DNA of 64,000 nt, from positions 124,001 through 188,000 of the forward strand of contig JAAXWG010000003.1 of the NCBI GenBank assembly GCA_013350285.1, in the 5' to 3' direction. Under the pieces are notes generated by a model, which was given only the letters and a program-made list of their open reading frames with translations, had not been told where the DNA came from and made no database searches. Below are positions 1 to 12,345 of this stretch, one piece after another. Source of the stretch: Candidatus Altimarinota bacterium (GTDB lineage: Bacteria; Patescibacteriota; Gracilibacteria; BD1-5; UBA6164). The position numbers and the translations under genes were made by a program. Positions within the stretch are counted from its first letter, which is position 1, and each line of letters starts with the position of its first letter.

Positions 1-1
1 T

Positions 2-70
2 CAAAAAATTTGTTCAGAAATAGTTCAAGAAGGTAATGTGTTATATTTAATTAAAGCCATATTTTTTTAA
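2..70 (+). CDS. Possible C-terminal tail of an upstream gene (partial)
   Basis: The frame starting at base 2 is open for 22 codons and ends at TAA (68-70); it would encode a tail finishing VLYLIKAIFF. It could be the end of a gene that begins before the window. It is too short to assign a family, and an AT-rich stretch of this length can be open by chance. The following 150 bases hold no gene. Confidence 0.3.
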   Translation, partial: QKICSEIVQEGNVLYLIKAIFF

Positions 71-164
71 ATTAATGATAAAGTAAAAATATTTTAAGAT
101 ATTAAATTTATTTGTCAAACCTTTTTGAAAAAAATATTCAAATATATTTTCTATATATAAATAT

Positions 165-190
165 TTTACATTTTAATTTTTTTGTATAAT
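165..190 (+). promoter_or_regulatory. Candidate promoter of the helicase-nuclease gene
   Basis: A perfect -10 hexamer TATAAT lies at 185-190, 30 bases before the ATG at 221. The best upstream match to a -35 is TTTACA at 165-170, but the 14-base spacing is shorter than the ideal 17. In DNA this AT-rich such matches are common, so this is a weak call supported mainly by position. Confidence 0.3.
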
Positions 191-220
191 ATGCTTGTAA
201 TATAATTTTTTTAAAAATAT

Positions 221-3200
221 ATGCAACAAAAAGAAATTTTTATAAATGAATATAATAGGCTCAATGAAAAGCAAAAAGAGGCAGTAGAGACTCTTGATGG
301 AGCTGTGATGGTTGTCGCTTGACCATGAACTGGAAAAACTCAAATTATAGGGATGAGGACAGCAAATATTATTCTCAAGGCTTGAGTCAATCCAGAAAAT
401 ATTCTTATTACGACTTTTACCGATGCTTGAGTGATTGCTATCAAAGAAAGGCTTGTAAAATTTATAGGTACTGAAGCTTATAAGGTCAATGTTTCTACTA
501 TTCATTCTTTTTCAGATGATGTTATCAAGACTTTTCCAGAAAAATTTGCTTATGAAAAGACAGAAAAAGCAATAGATGAAATAGACCAGCTTGAAATCAT
601 AAAAAATATATTGAAAATAATGATAGATGATGGAGAAATAGAAGAGCTTAGAGCCGTGGGAGATGATTATTTTTATCTTTTTGATATCAAATCAAGTATT
701 TCTCAATTGAAACAAGAATGAATACATATTTCAAAATTTGAGCTTCTTATAGATGAAGAAGAAAAAATACTTTTTGGACAGCTTGAAGAACTTCGTCTCA
801 ATAAAAGAATACGAGACCTTGAAAAAAGAATGGAAAAAGATAAAAAAGAATATGAAAAAAGAATAAAAAAATTGAGAGAACTTGCTTTACTATTTAAAAA
901 ATACAATGAGTATTTGAGAAATAAAGGCTTGTATGATTTTAATGATATGATAAATTTTGTGCTTGATAAGTTTAAGGAAGATGAGGATTTGAGATATTAT
1001 TATGCAGAAAAATTTCAATATATTATGTTGGATGAATATCAAGATACAAATAATGCTCAAAATGAAATCATTGCTCTTATTCTTCGCCCAGATGATTCTC
1101 CAGATTTTAAAAATCCAAATATTATGGTTGTTGGTGATGATGATCAGTCTATTTATCGTTTTCAATGAGCAAATATAGAAAATATGCTTGATTTTACTTA
1201 TCATTACAAAGAAGCAAAAATCATCGTCTTAGAAAATAATTATCGCTCTCATCAGTATATTTTGGATACGGCAAGTGAGCTTATAAAAAATAATAATGAA
1301 AGACTTATCAATAAAATAAATGCTTTAGAAAAAAAACTTATTGCCAAATCAAGCTTTGAAGATCCAGAAAGTCCAAAATTTTATAGTGCTTACAATGAAA
1401 TAGATGAGCAAAATTATGTATGTGAAAATATAAAAAATCTTCTCTCAAAAGGAATCAAAATAAATGAAATAGCTCTTATTGTGAGGCAAAATAAAGAAGT
1501 AGAAGTGTGGAGTGAATTTCTCAAATCGCAAGGAATAGAAGTAGAATCAAAACAAAAAACAAATATTTTAAATTCTGATATTATTCATCTTGCTCTTGAT
1601 TATCTTCTTTTGATAGCAAATCCCTATGCCGATGATAGAAAATTTATAGATTTACTTCTTTCTTCTTTTATTGATATTGAAAATATTGATGTGATAACTC
1701 TTACAAGATACTTAAATACCAAAAACTATGTGAGAAAAGATAAAATTGCTCTCTTTGATATCATAAAAAATGAATCACTTCTTCAAGAAATAGAATTAGG
1801 ATCAAGAGAAAAAATAAGAGTTTTTAATCAAAAACTCCTTGAATTTAAGTCATATTTATCACAAAAAACATTTATTGCATTTTTTGAATATTTTTTACAA
1901 GAATCTCAATTACTTGATTATCTTGATATGTATGGAACTTTTAATGATTTACAAGATGTTTTTACACTTTTTAATAAAATAAAAGATTTTTCAGCAAGTA
2001 ATCCATATCTTTCTTTGGAAACTTTTCTTCACAAGATGGATTTATACAAAACTTATAGATTTCCAATCTTGAGAGAAAATCTAAAAACTTCTCGTAGTTG
2101 AGTGCAAATTTTGACAGCTCATAGCTCAAAATGACTTGAATATGAAGCGGTTTTTATTCCATGACTTGTTTCTTGAAACTGGGATAATAAAAAGGCAATC
2201 ACAAAAATAAAACTTCCTTCTTGAATTGTTTGAGAAGGTTTACAAGAAGAAAAAGAAGAAAAGGATGAAAAAAGTAGGGAAGAAGAAAGAAGACTTTTTT
2301 TTGTAGCTTTGACAAGAGCAAAATCATATCTTTATTTTTCTGCTCCAAAAATCATAGGAAACAAAGCAAGACAAAGATCACTTTTTGTAGAAGAAATAAA
2401 AGAATATATTTCTGAAGAGCAGCAAAGAGAAGTGAGTGAAGAAACAATGAAAGAAGTCGTAAAAAATATTTTTTCTTGACCAAGACTTCATACTTTTAGT
2501 AAGCCAGAAATAGACTATATAGAAGAATTTTTGAAAAGCTACAAACTTTCGCCATCAGAACTTAATGTATTTTTGACAGATCCAAAAACTTTTCTTCATA
2601 ATATGGTATTCAAATATCCTTTTGCTCCCACAGAAGCAACAATATTTTGAAGTATTTATCATAGAGTACTTGAGCTTTTTTATGGAAAATATATTGAAAA
2701 ATGAAAATGGGAGGAAAAATCTTATCTTACCTCTACTTTTTCTCTCCTTTTAAAAAGGGAAATTTTGACTCCTGTAGAATTTGAAAGACTTGAAAAAAAA
2801 GGTCTTGAATGACTTTCAAATTATTATGAGACCTATAAAAATAATTTTTGAATTCCGCTTCAGCTTGAGTACAACTTCAAGCAAAGAAATATATTTTTTG
2901 GAGATATTCCACTGACTGGAAAAATAGATAAGATTGTGAAATTGAGTGATTTTGAACCAATTTTTTGACAAAAAGCTTCAATTTGTGTTGTGGATTATAA
3001 AACTGGAAGCATAAAATCCCTTGGGCAAATAAAGGGAACAGATAGGTATGGAAATAAAAAAGAAGAACCACAAGAATGACAATATTTTCGCCAACTTCTT
3101 TTTTACAAGCTTTTATGTGAGCTTGATACTTCTTTCAATGCTCATTATGAAGTTTCTGATTTGATGATTGATTTTGTTGAATGAAGAAATGGAGAATACA

Positions 3201-3319
3201 AGCAACTCCTTGTGCCTTTTGAGCCACAAGAATTTGAAGATTTCAAAATTCTTCTTGCTGATTCTCGGGAAAAAATAAAAAACATAGAATTTTGGAAAGA
3301 AATTTTAGAAGGGAAATAA
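221..3319 (+). CDS. UvrD/RecB-type helicase with C-terminal PD-(D/E)XK nuclease domain
   Basis: A 1032-residue superfamily 1A DNA helicase fused to a RecB-like nuclease, expected to unwind and trim DNA ends in recombinational repair. The Walker A motif GPGTGKT is at residues 34-40; both outer glycines there are TGA codons. Motif II (LDEYQDTN) and motif III (VVGDDDQSIYRFQG) follow, then a UvrD-type C domain ending in VALTRAKSYLYFSA. From about residue 780 the chain changes to a PDDEXK_1-type region with GSIYHRVLE and the metal-site motif VVDYKTGS near residue 923. This architecture resembles AddA/AddB-like enzymes, but no partner subunit is adjacent. The start is the first ATG of the open frame. 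A second UvrD/PcrA helicase lies at 13474-15669. Confidence 0.9.
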
Positions 3320-3346
3320 ATTTTAATTTAAAAATATTAAATTTTT

Positions 3347-4018
3347 ATGATAAAAAAAGTTAATAATAAAAAAAATTTTTTTGAAAATAATGCTTGATTA
3401 TGGTGATTTGTTTGAATTTTAGTTGCGGTTATTTTATCTTTAGCATGATGGTTATTTTTTACAGATAGTAAAAAAGGAAAAATAGATAAATTATATCCTA
3501 ATATTATTTTCGATTATGAAGGAGTTTCTAAAGAGAAAATGAAGGAAGATTTTTGAACTCCATTTAGTGAATATGAGGAAGAAGATGAGGATAATAAATT
3601 AATAAAAAAATATTATTATAATCTATCAAATTGAAGTATTTTATTTGATTCAATTTGATGAATTAGTAGGATTGATTTAAATAATTATAAAACAAATATA
3701 TATATTCCAACTTTTTATAAAAGGTGAGAATATTATAAAGATATAATACTTTGAAAATCAACATTTAAAGATTTATGCGAAAATTATGAAATCGACAAAA
3801 TTGAGTCTAGTCGGTGAAGTCTAGATTCTGCAAAGTTTACAGAGGTAGAATATTATTCTTGAAATTTTTGACAATATAGAACTTTTAAATTTTGAACATA
3901 TAATACTAATTGAATGGATTGAATAATCTTAAATAAAGAAAATAGCACTATAAATGAAAGAAAAAAAAGATGTGAAATTTTTTATGACTATAAAATAGAT
4001 TATATTGAAATATATTAA
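3347..4018 (+). CDS. Hypothetical single-pass membrane protein
   Basis: A 223-residue protein that I do not recognise. It has a short charged N-terminus, one hydrophobic segment at about residues 18-40 (several of whose glycines are TGA), then a hydrophilic domain rich in Asn, Tyr, Asp and Lys. The N-terminal Lys residues suggest an in-out topology with the domain outside the membrane. A stretch around residues 105-130 (NLSNGSILFDSIGGISRI) resembles a beta-rich extracellular fold, but no family can be named. It follows the helicase by 27 bases and may share its transcript. Confidence 0.65.
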
Positions 4019-4186
4019 AACTTTAATCTTTAACTTTGAAAATTATAAATCCTTTAAGCACAGATACAAGAATGCTATATCAAGAGGGAAAAACTATACT
4101 TTGTCTTTAAAAAAACTTGATTAACTTATTTTTTATTATATAGTATATAAATATTTTTATCCCTAATTCTAAAAATAATTTTTATT

Positions 4187-5164
4187 ATGCTTAAGGTACA
4201 AGAGAATATTTGAACAAAATTAGGTTATAAGACATGACATGAAGTCTATGAAAAAGATTGAATTATTAATCTTGAAAAAAGTATATTAGATTTGCAAGAA
4301 AGTCTTTGTAATAGAGATGAGAAAAAATATAAAAATTTTTTAAAGTCTTTGGAAATGACGGGAATCATACTAAGACTTATGAAAGTTCCAAATTATAAAA
4401 AGAGATTAGAATTATTAAGATATAGTTATTATACTTTAAGATTACTCGATGATATTGGTGATTGAGATACTTCAGAAAATTTTTCTCCAGAAGAAAGAAT
4501 GGAGATATTTAATTGAGAGAAATGAATTTGATTATTTGATTTACTAAAAGAAAAAGTATTAAAAATAGCAGTTGAATTAGGAGAATCTGAGGGGGTAGAA
4601 AAACATATGAATGAAATAATACTAAGTATAAAATTTGATGTAGAAAGAATTATAGATCCCAATAAAAAAAGAACTGAAACTGAACTCAAAGATAATTTTT
4701 ATACGATGGATACAGAATGAACTGCTAATTTGATGGCAATCGTTTCTTGAGTAAACCATCAAAAATTACCAGAAGGAATAGGTTTTTTATCAGAAGCAAC
4801 AAGAATTAGTTATAATATAAGAGATTTACAAGAGGATTTGAAAAACTTTCTTATTAATATTTCAATAGAAGATTTGAAAAAATATAGTATAAGTGATGAT
4901 GATTTAGAAAAAGCAAAAAGTTGAAATTTTAGCGAAGGAATAAAAGAGTGGATAAAGTCTGAAATAAAAAAAATGATTAATCTTTTAAATGAATATAATG
5001 AAAATTTTTCTTTTATCAATCTTATCAAAGATAGAGGACTAAAATTATCATACAATACTGGATATTTTAGAAGAGTTTTTAATAATATGATAATACGATA
5101 TGTCGTATCTCAGACCTACAAAATACCAATAAAAAAAGTAATATCAAATAATAAAGATTTATAA
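4187..5164 (+). CDS. Squalene/phytoene synthase family protein
   Basis: A 325-residue protein with the landmarks of head-to-head trans-isoprenyl diphosphate synthases. The first Asp-rich motif is in LRLLDDIGDGDTSENFSPEE (about residues 84-103), matching the family pattern R-x2-DDI-x-DG. A YTMDTEGTANLMAIVSG segment corresponds to the Y-x3-T-x-G-x-M helix. The second Asp motif is ISYNIRDLQEDLKN, matching QxxNIxRDxxED, and is followed by a SIEDLKKYSISDDDL segment like the family LPxExLxxxGxxxxDL. Such enzymes condense two prenyl diphosphates (FPP to squalene or dehydrosqualene, GGPP to phytoene). No other isoprenoid gene is in the window, so substrate and product are unknown. A degenerate or non-catalytic homologue cannot be excluded. 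Confidence 0.7.
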
Positions 5165-5298
5165 AAGTAGTCTATTTAGATTATATAAGGAAGAATATTT
5201 TTATAATTCTATAAATCAATAATAAAATAGATACTAAGATTATTCTCTTAATCGTCTATTGATGTAAATTAGTGAAACATTAAACTTGATATTAAAAT

Positions 5299-6321
5299 TT
5301 ATATCCCTACCACTTCTCAAATATTTACTATTTTTAACTCAAGATTTTCTGGAACTTCAAAAGAGAGAAGTTTTTCCATCGGTTCATTGATTGGTTCTGC
5401 TGATATGTCATATGTTCCATAATGCATAGGAATAAACATTTTTGCATTGAGATCACTTGCTGCTTTTAAGGCTTCATTTGGACAGGTATGAGGTGAGTTT
5501 GAAAGAATAGAATTATAAGCCCCTATTCCTATCATAGCAATATCTATTTCTCCAAAAAGTTCAGAAATTTCTTTGAAATGTTTTCCATATCATGAGTCTC
5601 ATGCAAAATATATTTTTTTCTCATCGAGTTCAAATAAAAATGATCCCCAAAGTCTTTTTGCTGTATCTTTGAATCCTCTTCTTCCCCGATGATGTGCTGG
5701 AAGAAAATTTATCTTTAGTTTTTCATTTATTTCAATTTTTTGGTACCAACCAAGAGAAGTAATATATTCTTTTTTTGTAATACTTTCAAGGAGAATTTCA
5801 TTTTTTAATCCTGTGATAAATTTACAATCAGGATTATTTTTTATTATTTTTTTGAGAGTTTTTTTATCAAGATGATCTCTATGATCATGAGAAATAAGCA
5901 CATAATCAATATTTTTTATTTCATTTACATCTATAGGAAATCAAGCTTTTCTTTTTATTATCCCAGAAATGTCAAAATATACGGGATCTATAAGTATTTT
6001 GATTCCATCAAGATTGAGAAAAAAAGAGGCATGTCAAAACCATATAATTGTATTTTTTTCATCAAATATATTTGCTTTTATATGCTGTACTTTGAGTGAA
6101 TAATGTTTTGTAAGTTTTCTTGTTTTTCCTCTATGATGAGTTTTTTTTATTATTGTTGCAATATTTTGAGTTTTTGTTTTAAACTCAGTATCAAGATTTA
6201 CAAATTTTCCATTTTTCATTATTGGATTTCCTCTCCAAAGAGGTTTTATAATAGGATGTTCAGGATGAGACTCGTATGCGGACATATTTTTTTTGTAATA
6301 AGTTTTTATTTTGAAGAACAC
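5299..6321 (-). CDS. Metallo-beta-lactamase-fold hydrolase, NAPE-PLD/UlaG-like
   Basis: A 340-residue metal-dependent hydrolase. The zinc-binding signature SHDHRDHLD places His145, His147, Asp149 and His150 as ligands. Further likely ligands are His210 or His211 in PAHHRGRRG, Asp242 in GDSGYG and His300 in IPMHYGTYD. The PAHH-x-RG and MHYGT patterns, and the N-terminal region before the first strand, resemble N-acyl-phosphatidylethanolamine phospholipase D enzymes (COG2220) more than lactonases. Family members cleave phospholipids or phosphate esters; the substrate here is not known. The start is the first ATG; an in-frame ATG 12 codons later is an alternative. It lies downstream of folA on the same strand with a 60-base gap. 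Confidence 0.85.
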
Positions 6322-6381
6322 ATTTTAATAAAAAAAACTGAAAATTCAATTTATTTATACAATTAAGAATTTTTAAAAATT

Positions 6382-6930
6382 TTATTTTGTTAGGAAACTT
6401 TTTTCTCTTGTCTTATTATACACTTCAAATTGAAAAGAAATATTATTTTCTTCATTTGGTCAGACGATACTTGAAAGCTCATAATTATTAGGAATTCAAA
6501 TAAAAAAAGTATCACAAGAAAAATCTCACATTATTCTTGTTTGGTATATCATATCAGCAATTCATTTATTTATGGCTTCATTGTATATTTGAGCTCCTCA
6601 AATAATAAAAATATTTTCTATATTTTCATCATCTTTTAGAGATTTTATAGCTTCTTCTAAAGAAAAAAAATGTAGAGCTCATGCAGATGTAAATTCATTT
6701 CTTGAGAGGACAATATTTTTTCTTCAAGGAAGTGGGCGAAATTTTTCTGGGATACTTTCCCAAGTTTTTCTTCCCATTATGAGGGCATTTATTTTATCTT
6801 TTTGAAGAGTTGTTGTTGTTACTTCTCTAAAATAAATCATATCACTTTTGAGTTTCCAAGGAAGATTTCCTTGGATTCCTATACCATTTTCTTTATCTAC
6901 CGCCAAAATAATTATAATACTTTTTTCCAT
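6382..6930 (-). CDS. folA: Dihydrofolate reductase
   Basis: Reduces dihydrofolate to tetrahydrofolate with NADPH, regenerating the cofactor oxidised by thymidylate synthase. The 182-residue length is normal. Visible family motifs are [18 protein letters not shown] (substrate site and Met20-type loop), the acidic residue in [18 protein letters not shown] (NADPH site), GRKNIVLSR and [16 protein letters not shown] at 6930 is preferred over an in-frame TTG four codons upstream, which would almost touch the thyA stop. It starts 15 bases after thyA ends, so the two are almost certainly one transcript. Confidence 0.95.
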
Positions 6931-6945
6931 ATATTTTTTCAAATA

Positions 6946-7875
<930 letters not shown>

Positions 7876-7882
7876 AATTTTC

Positions 7883-8632
7883 TTAGTTAAAATAATATTT
7901 TAGATTTATAAGAGGAATTTTTATTTCTTTGTAGTGATATTTATAAGTATCATATTTGTAAATAGGATAAAAAATAATGAGCATATCCTTTTCAAAACAA
8001 AAATTTTTTAAATCTTCACTATTTTTTCAAGTTTCAATAGAATTTATATATTCTTGGTCAATTTTATTTTTTAATTTTTCTTTTACAAGAAAATTTATTT
8101 TTTTTATTGCTTCTTCTTTTTCTTTAAACAAATCTTCAATTTTTATAATATTTCATTTATTTATATCATATACAAAAGTTTTATAATATTTTTTGATTTC
8201 TCTTTTGAGGCTTGTATCATAGATATCATAGGCTATGCTTATGACATTTTTTTCTTTTGTTTCATATTCTTTAAATTCTATCAAAAGTAATTGTCTTTTT
8301 TTGATATTATTTACACTTTTTTTAAATTTTTTTGATATTTCAAGAACATCATTACTGAGTAAGCTATCTAATTTTTTTATTCCATATTGAGGATAAGCGA
8401 TTTGTATATCATAATTTTCTCAGTTTTCTTTTATATATTTTTTTTCCTTTCTATCTATTTTATCTATAAAAATTTTATTTGAGCAAATTTTTTTCTCTTT
8501 TTCCCATTCTCTTCATTGATTTTTGCATTGTATTTCAGCAAGACTTACATAATGAGGATTATTTATAAATATAATCCATACTCCTCATAAAGAGATTAAA
8601 ATTCAGAGAATAAGGGGGATTATTTTTTTCAT
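7883..8632 (-). CDS. Membrane-anchored DUF3298-like protein
   Basis: A 249-residue protein with one N-terminal hydrophobic segment (about residues 5-25) and a polar domain outside the membrane. The order YPQYG, YDTSLKREIKKYYKTFVYDI, IKIEDLFKE and finally a DMLIIFYPIYKYDTYKYHY stretch before a terminal IPLINL strand fits the DUF4163/DUF3298 (RsiV-like) architecture. In that family the C-terminal region can bind a ligand such as lysozyme. Whether that applies here is not visible. It ends 7 bases before thyA, so it is the first gene of a DUF3298-thyA-folA run, although no functional link is obvious. Confidence 0.6.
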
Positions 8633-8695
8633 AATAATTTTTAAACCACTATTTTCTAAAAAGTATATGATTTTTTAAAATATAGCAATGAGAAA

Positions 8696-8733
8696 AAAAT
8701 AAAAAATACCTCTTTTTTAAAAAGAGGTATTTA
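8696..8733 (-). terminator. Rho-independent terminator of ppk2
   Basis: The hairpin AATACCTCTTTTT / AAAAAGAGGTATT at about 8705-8731 has a nearly perfect stem. On the minus strand it is followed by a T-rich run (8696-8706 read in reverse). It lies 16 bases after the ppk2 stop and ahead of the next minus-strand gene, separating the two transcripts. Confidence 0.8.
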
Positions 8734-8746
8734 AGGAATTATTACA

Positions 8747-9910
8747 TTATTCAAACAAATCTTTGTCTGTATTTATTTCTTCAGCTAATTTTTTTATTTT
8801 CTGAGAACCATCTAGTACTATTTTTGTATCAATTTCTAATTTTTTTCCCTTTATTTTTCCTGGGTAATCAAATTGATTGAGAAGATATTTCATAGCATTA
8901 ATTCTTGATTTCTTTTTATCATCACTATTAATTATAGTCCAAGGAGCATAATCTGTATGAGTATTTGTAAAATTGTGATATTCTGCTATAGTATATCTAT
9001 CCCATAATTTTTGAGAAAGTTGATCCACAGGAGAAAGTTTATATTGTTTTAGTGGATTTCTCTGTCTTTCATCAAATCTTTTTGCTTGCTCATCTTTTGA
9101 TACAGAAAAATAAAATTTTATAATTTTTACCCCTGATCTTATAAGCATTTTTTCAAATTTTGGCACATCATCCAAAAATTGTTCATAATCTTTTTTCTTT
9201 ACAAATCCCATTACTGGTTCTACTCATGCTCTATTATACCAACTTCTATCAAAAAATACCATTTCTCCTCAATGAGGAAGATGAGAAATATATCTTTGAA
9301 AATACCATTGAGTTTTTTCTAAATCAGTAGGTTTTTCCAAAGCTACAACTCTTGCACCTCTTGGATTAAGATATTCATTAAATCTTTTTATATTTCCTCA
9401 TTTTCCTGCTGCATCTCTTCCTTCAAATATGATAAGAAGTTTTTGACCACTTTCTTTAATATATTTTTGAAGTTTTACAAGTTCAAGTTGGAGTTCAATA
9501 ATTTCTTTTTCATAATCTACCTCATCTTTTTTTATACATACAGGGACATATTTATTTCTTTTTTCTTCAGGTATTTTTTCACAAACTTGGTATCTTTTTT
9601 CTATTTTTTTTACGACATCTATTGGTTTAATTTCTTTTTCTGCTGTTTCTTTTTCTGAATCAATAAATTCATCAATACTATCTATAATATTTTCTATTCC
9701 TTTGAGTCATTTTTTTGTCTTCTTATCTACTTTATTTATTTGCTCTTTTAGTAAATGTGAAAGCCTATTTCTTAATACTTTTAGGTTATCTATATCCTTT
9801 TCTTCTTTTAATTGTTTAAAGAGTTCTTTTACATTTTCTTTGAATTTTCATAAAGTTTTAGCATTTAATTTAATGATATCATTAAATATTTCATAAAAAA
9901 TAGATGGCAT
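8747..9910 (-). CDS. ppk2: Polyphosphate kinase 2 family protein
   Basis: A 387-residue PPK2, which moves phosphate between polyphosphate and nucleotides. The core begins around residue 155. Walker A is in [17 protein letters not shown] (about 162-178), followed by [32 protein letters not shown], the hallmark [17 protein letters not shown], the lid segment [19 protein letters not shown], and [20 protein letters not shown]. The first 150 residues form a charged helical extension not found in single-domain short PPK2s. It could not be matched to a second PPK2 core. In CPR cells PPK2 may serve mainly to regenerate NTPs, but direction cannot be read from sequence. It is the only gene of its transcript, with its own terminator. 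Confidence 0.92.
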
Positions 9911-9977
9911 TTGTTTTTGTTTTAATATGTAATATATAAGTATTGTAGAATATATTTATTTTTCTGTCAAATTTTTG

Positions 9978-10003
9978 ATATACTTTTTTATAAAAAAGTA
10001 TAT
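9978..10003. repeat. Inverted repeat in the ppk2-dapF divergent intergenic region
   Basis: The sequence ATATACTTTTTT / AAAAAAGTATAT with a two-base loop is a perfect AT-only hairpin. It sits between two divergent genes (ppk2 on minus, dapF on plus) in a 258-base gap that otherwise holds no gene. It could be a terminator-like structure, a protein site or composition noise. The rest of the gap is AT-rich with several TATAAT-like words and nothing else recognisable. Confidence 0.5.
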
Positions 10004-10168
10004 TTTGAAAGATAGCTAGTTTAAAACTAAATATAATATATTGACTTATTTTTAAATATAATTGTATTTTATTTTAATAAATAAAAATTTTTTAATAAAT
10101 TTGATAAAAAAAAATATTGGATTATATATTATGGTATATTTTATTTTTTATTTATTTAAAAATTTTTT

Positions 10169-11020
10169 ATGAAAAAGCTTCCTTTTGTAAAAATGCATGG
10201 AACGGGAAATGATTTTATCGTACTATATGAAAAAGATATTGAAGAATTAGAGGTAAATTTGAGCGAAGCCTTTATTCAAAAAATGTGTAATAGAAATTTT
10301 TGAATAGGCTCTGATGGACTTCTTGTTGTAGCAGAATCAAAAAAAGCAGATTTTCGTTATGATATGTATAATCCTGATTGAAGTAGAGCAGAAATGTGTG
10401 GAAATGGTATACGATGCTATATGAAATATCTTCTTGAAAATAAATTAACAGAAAAAAAACAAATAGATGTAGAAACTCTTGCTTGAATTTTACAAGTAGC
10501 TTTTGAAGATAATCTTTTTACAGTAAATATGTGAGCTCCATGAAAAATAAAAGATATTGCCTTTAAGAATAAAAAACTTTGAGATAGATTTTTTTTGAAA
10601 TCAGAAGGGAGAGATTTTCTTTTTACTCCTGTGAGTATGTGAAATCCTCATGCGGTTATTTTTTTACAAAATGAATCACTTGATAAATTTAATGTAGAAA
10701 AATATGGGATGCCTATAGAGAGAAATATAGATATTTTTCCACAAAGAACAAATGTAGAATTTGTAGATGTAATTTCATCAAAAGAAATAAGTATGAGAGT
10801 GTGGGAAAGAGGGGCTTGAGAAACACTTTCTTGTGGTACTTGAGCTTGTGCATCGGTTGTTGCTTGAATCCTTGCTTGATTTTTAGACAAAGATGAATTT
10901 GTAAAAGTAAATATTAGAGGAGGTACTCTCTATGTAAAATGGAGTGGTGATGAAAAAGATACAGTTATTATGCAATGAGCAGCTGAAATAACATTTGAAT
11001 GATTTTATTATGTGAGATAA
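10169..11020 (+). CDS. dapF: Diaminopimelate epimerase
   Basis: Interconverts LL- and meso-diaminopimelate for peptidoglycan and lysine. The 283-residue protein has the start KMHGTGNDF, substrate-binding GSDG, and the two catalytic cysteines: Cys77 in EMCGNGIRC and Cys222 in SCGTGACAS. In the second motif the glycine before Ala is a TGA codon. VWERGAGETLSCG is the expected context. It ends 26 bases before lysA, the next pathway enzyme, so the two form a dapF-lysA operon. No upstream DAP genes are in the window. Confidence 0.96.
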
Positions 11021-11046
11021 TTTTATTATTATTTAATTTTTTATTT

Positions 11047-12303
11047 ATGACTTATTCTCTCAACTTTTTAACAAAAGAACAAGTTGCCTATATTGCAGAA
11101 AATTACAAAACACCTATTTATGTCTACAGTGAAAAAAAACTAAAAGAAGCAGTTATGGCTTTTGATACTTTTCCTTCAGCTTTTTGACATACAACAAGAT
11201 ATGCTATGAAAGCAAATAGTAACTTAAATATCTTAACTTATTTTAGAAAAAATGGATTTAAAATAGATGCAAGCTCAGAATATGAAGTAAAAAGAGCAAT
11301 TGCATCAGGATTTGAAGGAAAAGATATTTCTCTTTCTGGTCAAGAGCTCAGTGAAGATTTTGAATGAATTTTGGATACTTGAGTATTTTTTGTTGCTACA
11401 AGTTTATTACAGCTTGAAACTTTTTGAAAGAAAAGACCATGAGGAATACTCGGAGTAAGAATAAATCCTTGAGTTTGAAAAACTTATTTTGCAAAGGTAT
11501 TGACTTGATGATTGACATCAAGTTTTGGTATTTGGTATGAATATATTCCTCAAATTCAAGAAATTGCAAAAAAATATGATTTAAAAATTACAAAAATTCA
11601 TTTGCATATTGGTTCTGAAAACACACCAGAATCATGGGTAAATACAGCAAATATTGGACTTGATTTTATAAAAGAATTCAAAGATGCTACAATTCTTGAT
11701 ATGGGAGGAGGTATGAAAAAAGCAATTATGCCATACGAAAAATCAGCTGATTTACAGGCTATTGGAGAAGCAGTAAAGGAAAAATTTATAAAGTTTTATG
11801 AAGAAACAGGGAGAAAAATACATCTTGAGCTTGAGCCTTGAAAATATGCAGTTATTTGTGCAGGAAGTTTTATTGCAAAAGTAAATGATATTGTGGATAC
11901 AGGAAAAGATGGTTATACTTTTGTAAGAACCAATACAGGGATGACGGATATGCCAAGGGTTACAATGTATTGAATTCAACAACAAATTATAGCACCACTT
12001 GTACAAGAACAAGAAGAAAAAGATTATGTAGTTGTAGGGCATTGTTGTGAAAGTGGTGATATTCTCACTTCAAAACTGTATGATCAAGAAATAGTAGAGC
12101 CTATGAAGCTTCCAAAACTTTCTCTTTGAGATATACTTGTATTTGAGTGCACTTGAGCTTATAATAGCTCTATGAGTATGAAAAATTATAATTCTTTTCC
12201 AGAAAGTGCAGAGCTTCTCATAAAAGAAAATGAAGAAATTGTAGAAATAAGAAAAAAAGAAGAATTACAAGAGATTTGGAGAAATGAGAAAGTAGTGTTA
12301 TAA
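11047..12303 (+). CDS. lysA: Diaminopimelate decarboxylase
   Basis: PLP-dependent decarboxylation of meso-DAP to lysine. The 418-residue protein is a fold-type III enzyme. The PLP lysine is Lys55 in RYAMKANSN; HLHIGSEN, the glycine-rich phosphate loop LDMGGGMKKA, ELEPGKYAV and the C-terminal-domain Cys-Glu motif HCCESGDIL follow in order. The CESGD motif favours DAP decarboxylase over ornithine or arginine decarboxylases. Several glycines are TGA, which is why the frame looks broken under the standard code. It follows dapF and ends in a strong terminator. Confidence 0.94.
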
Positions 12304-12313
12304 AAATATAAAA

Positions 12314-12345
12314 AAATAAGACTCAAATTGAGTCTTATTTTTTTA
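12314..12345. terminator. Bidirectional terminator between lysA and the repeat protein
   Basis: AATAAGACTCAA / TTGAGTCTTATT forms a near-perfect stem with a 1-3 base loop. A T-run follows on the plus strand and an A-run precedes it, so it can terminate lysA from the left and the convergent minus-strand gene from the right. The stop codon of the minus-strand gene (12343-12345) lies within the T-run. Confidence 0.85.

Noticed and set aside
9911-10168. A small gene or RNA between ppk2 and dapF
   Set aside because: No open frame with code 25 longer than a few dozen codons has plausible composition, and no RNA fold apart from one AT hairpin is apparent.
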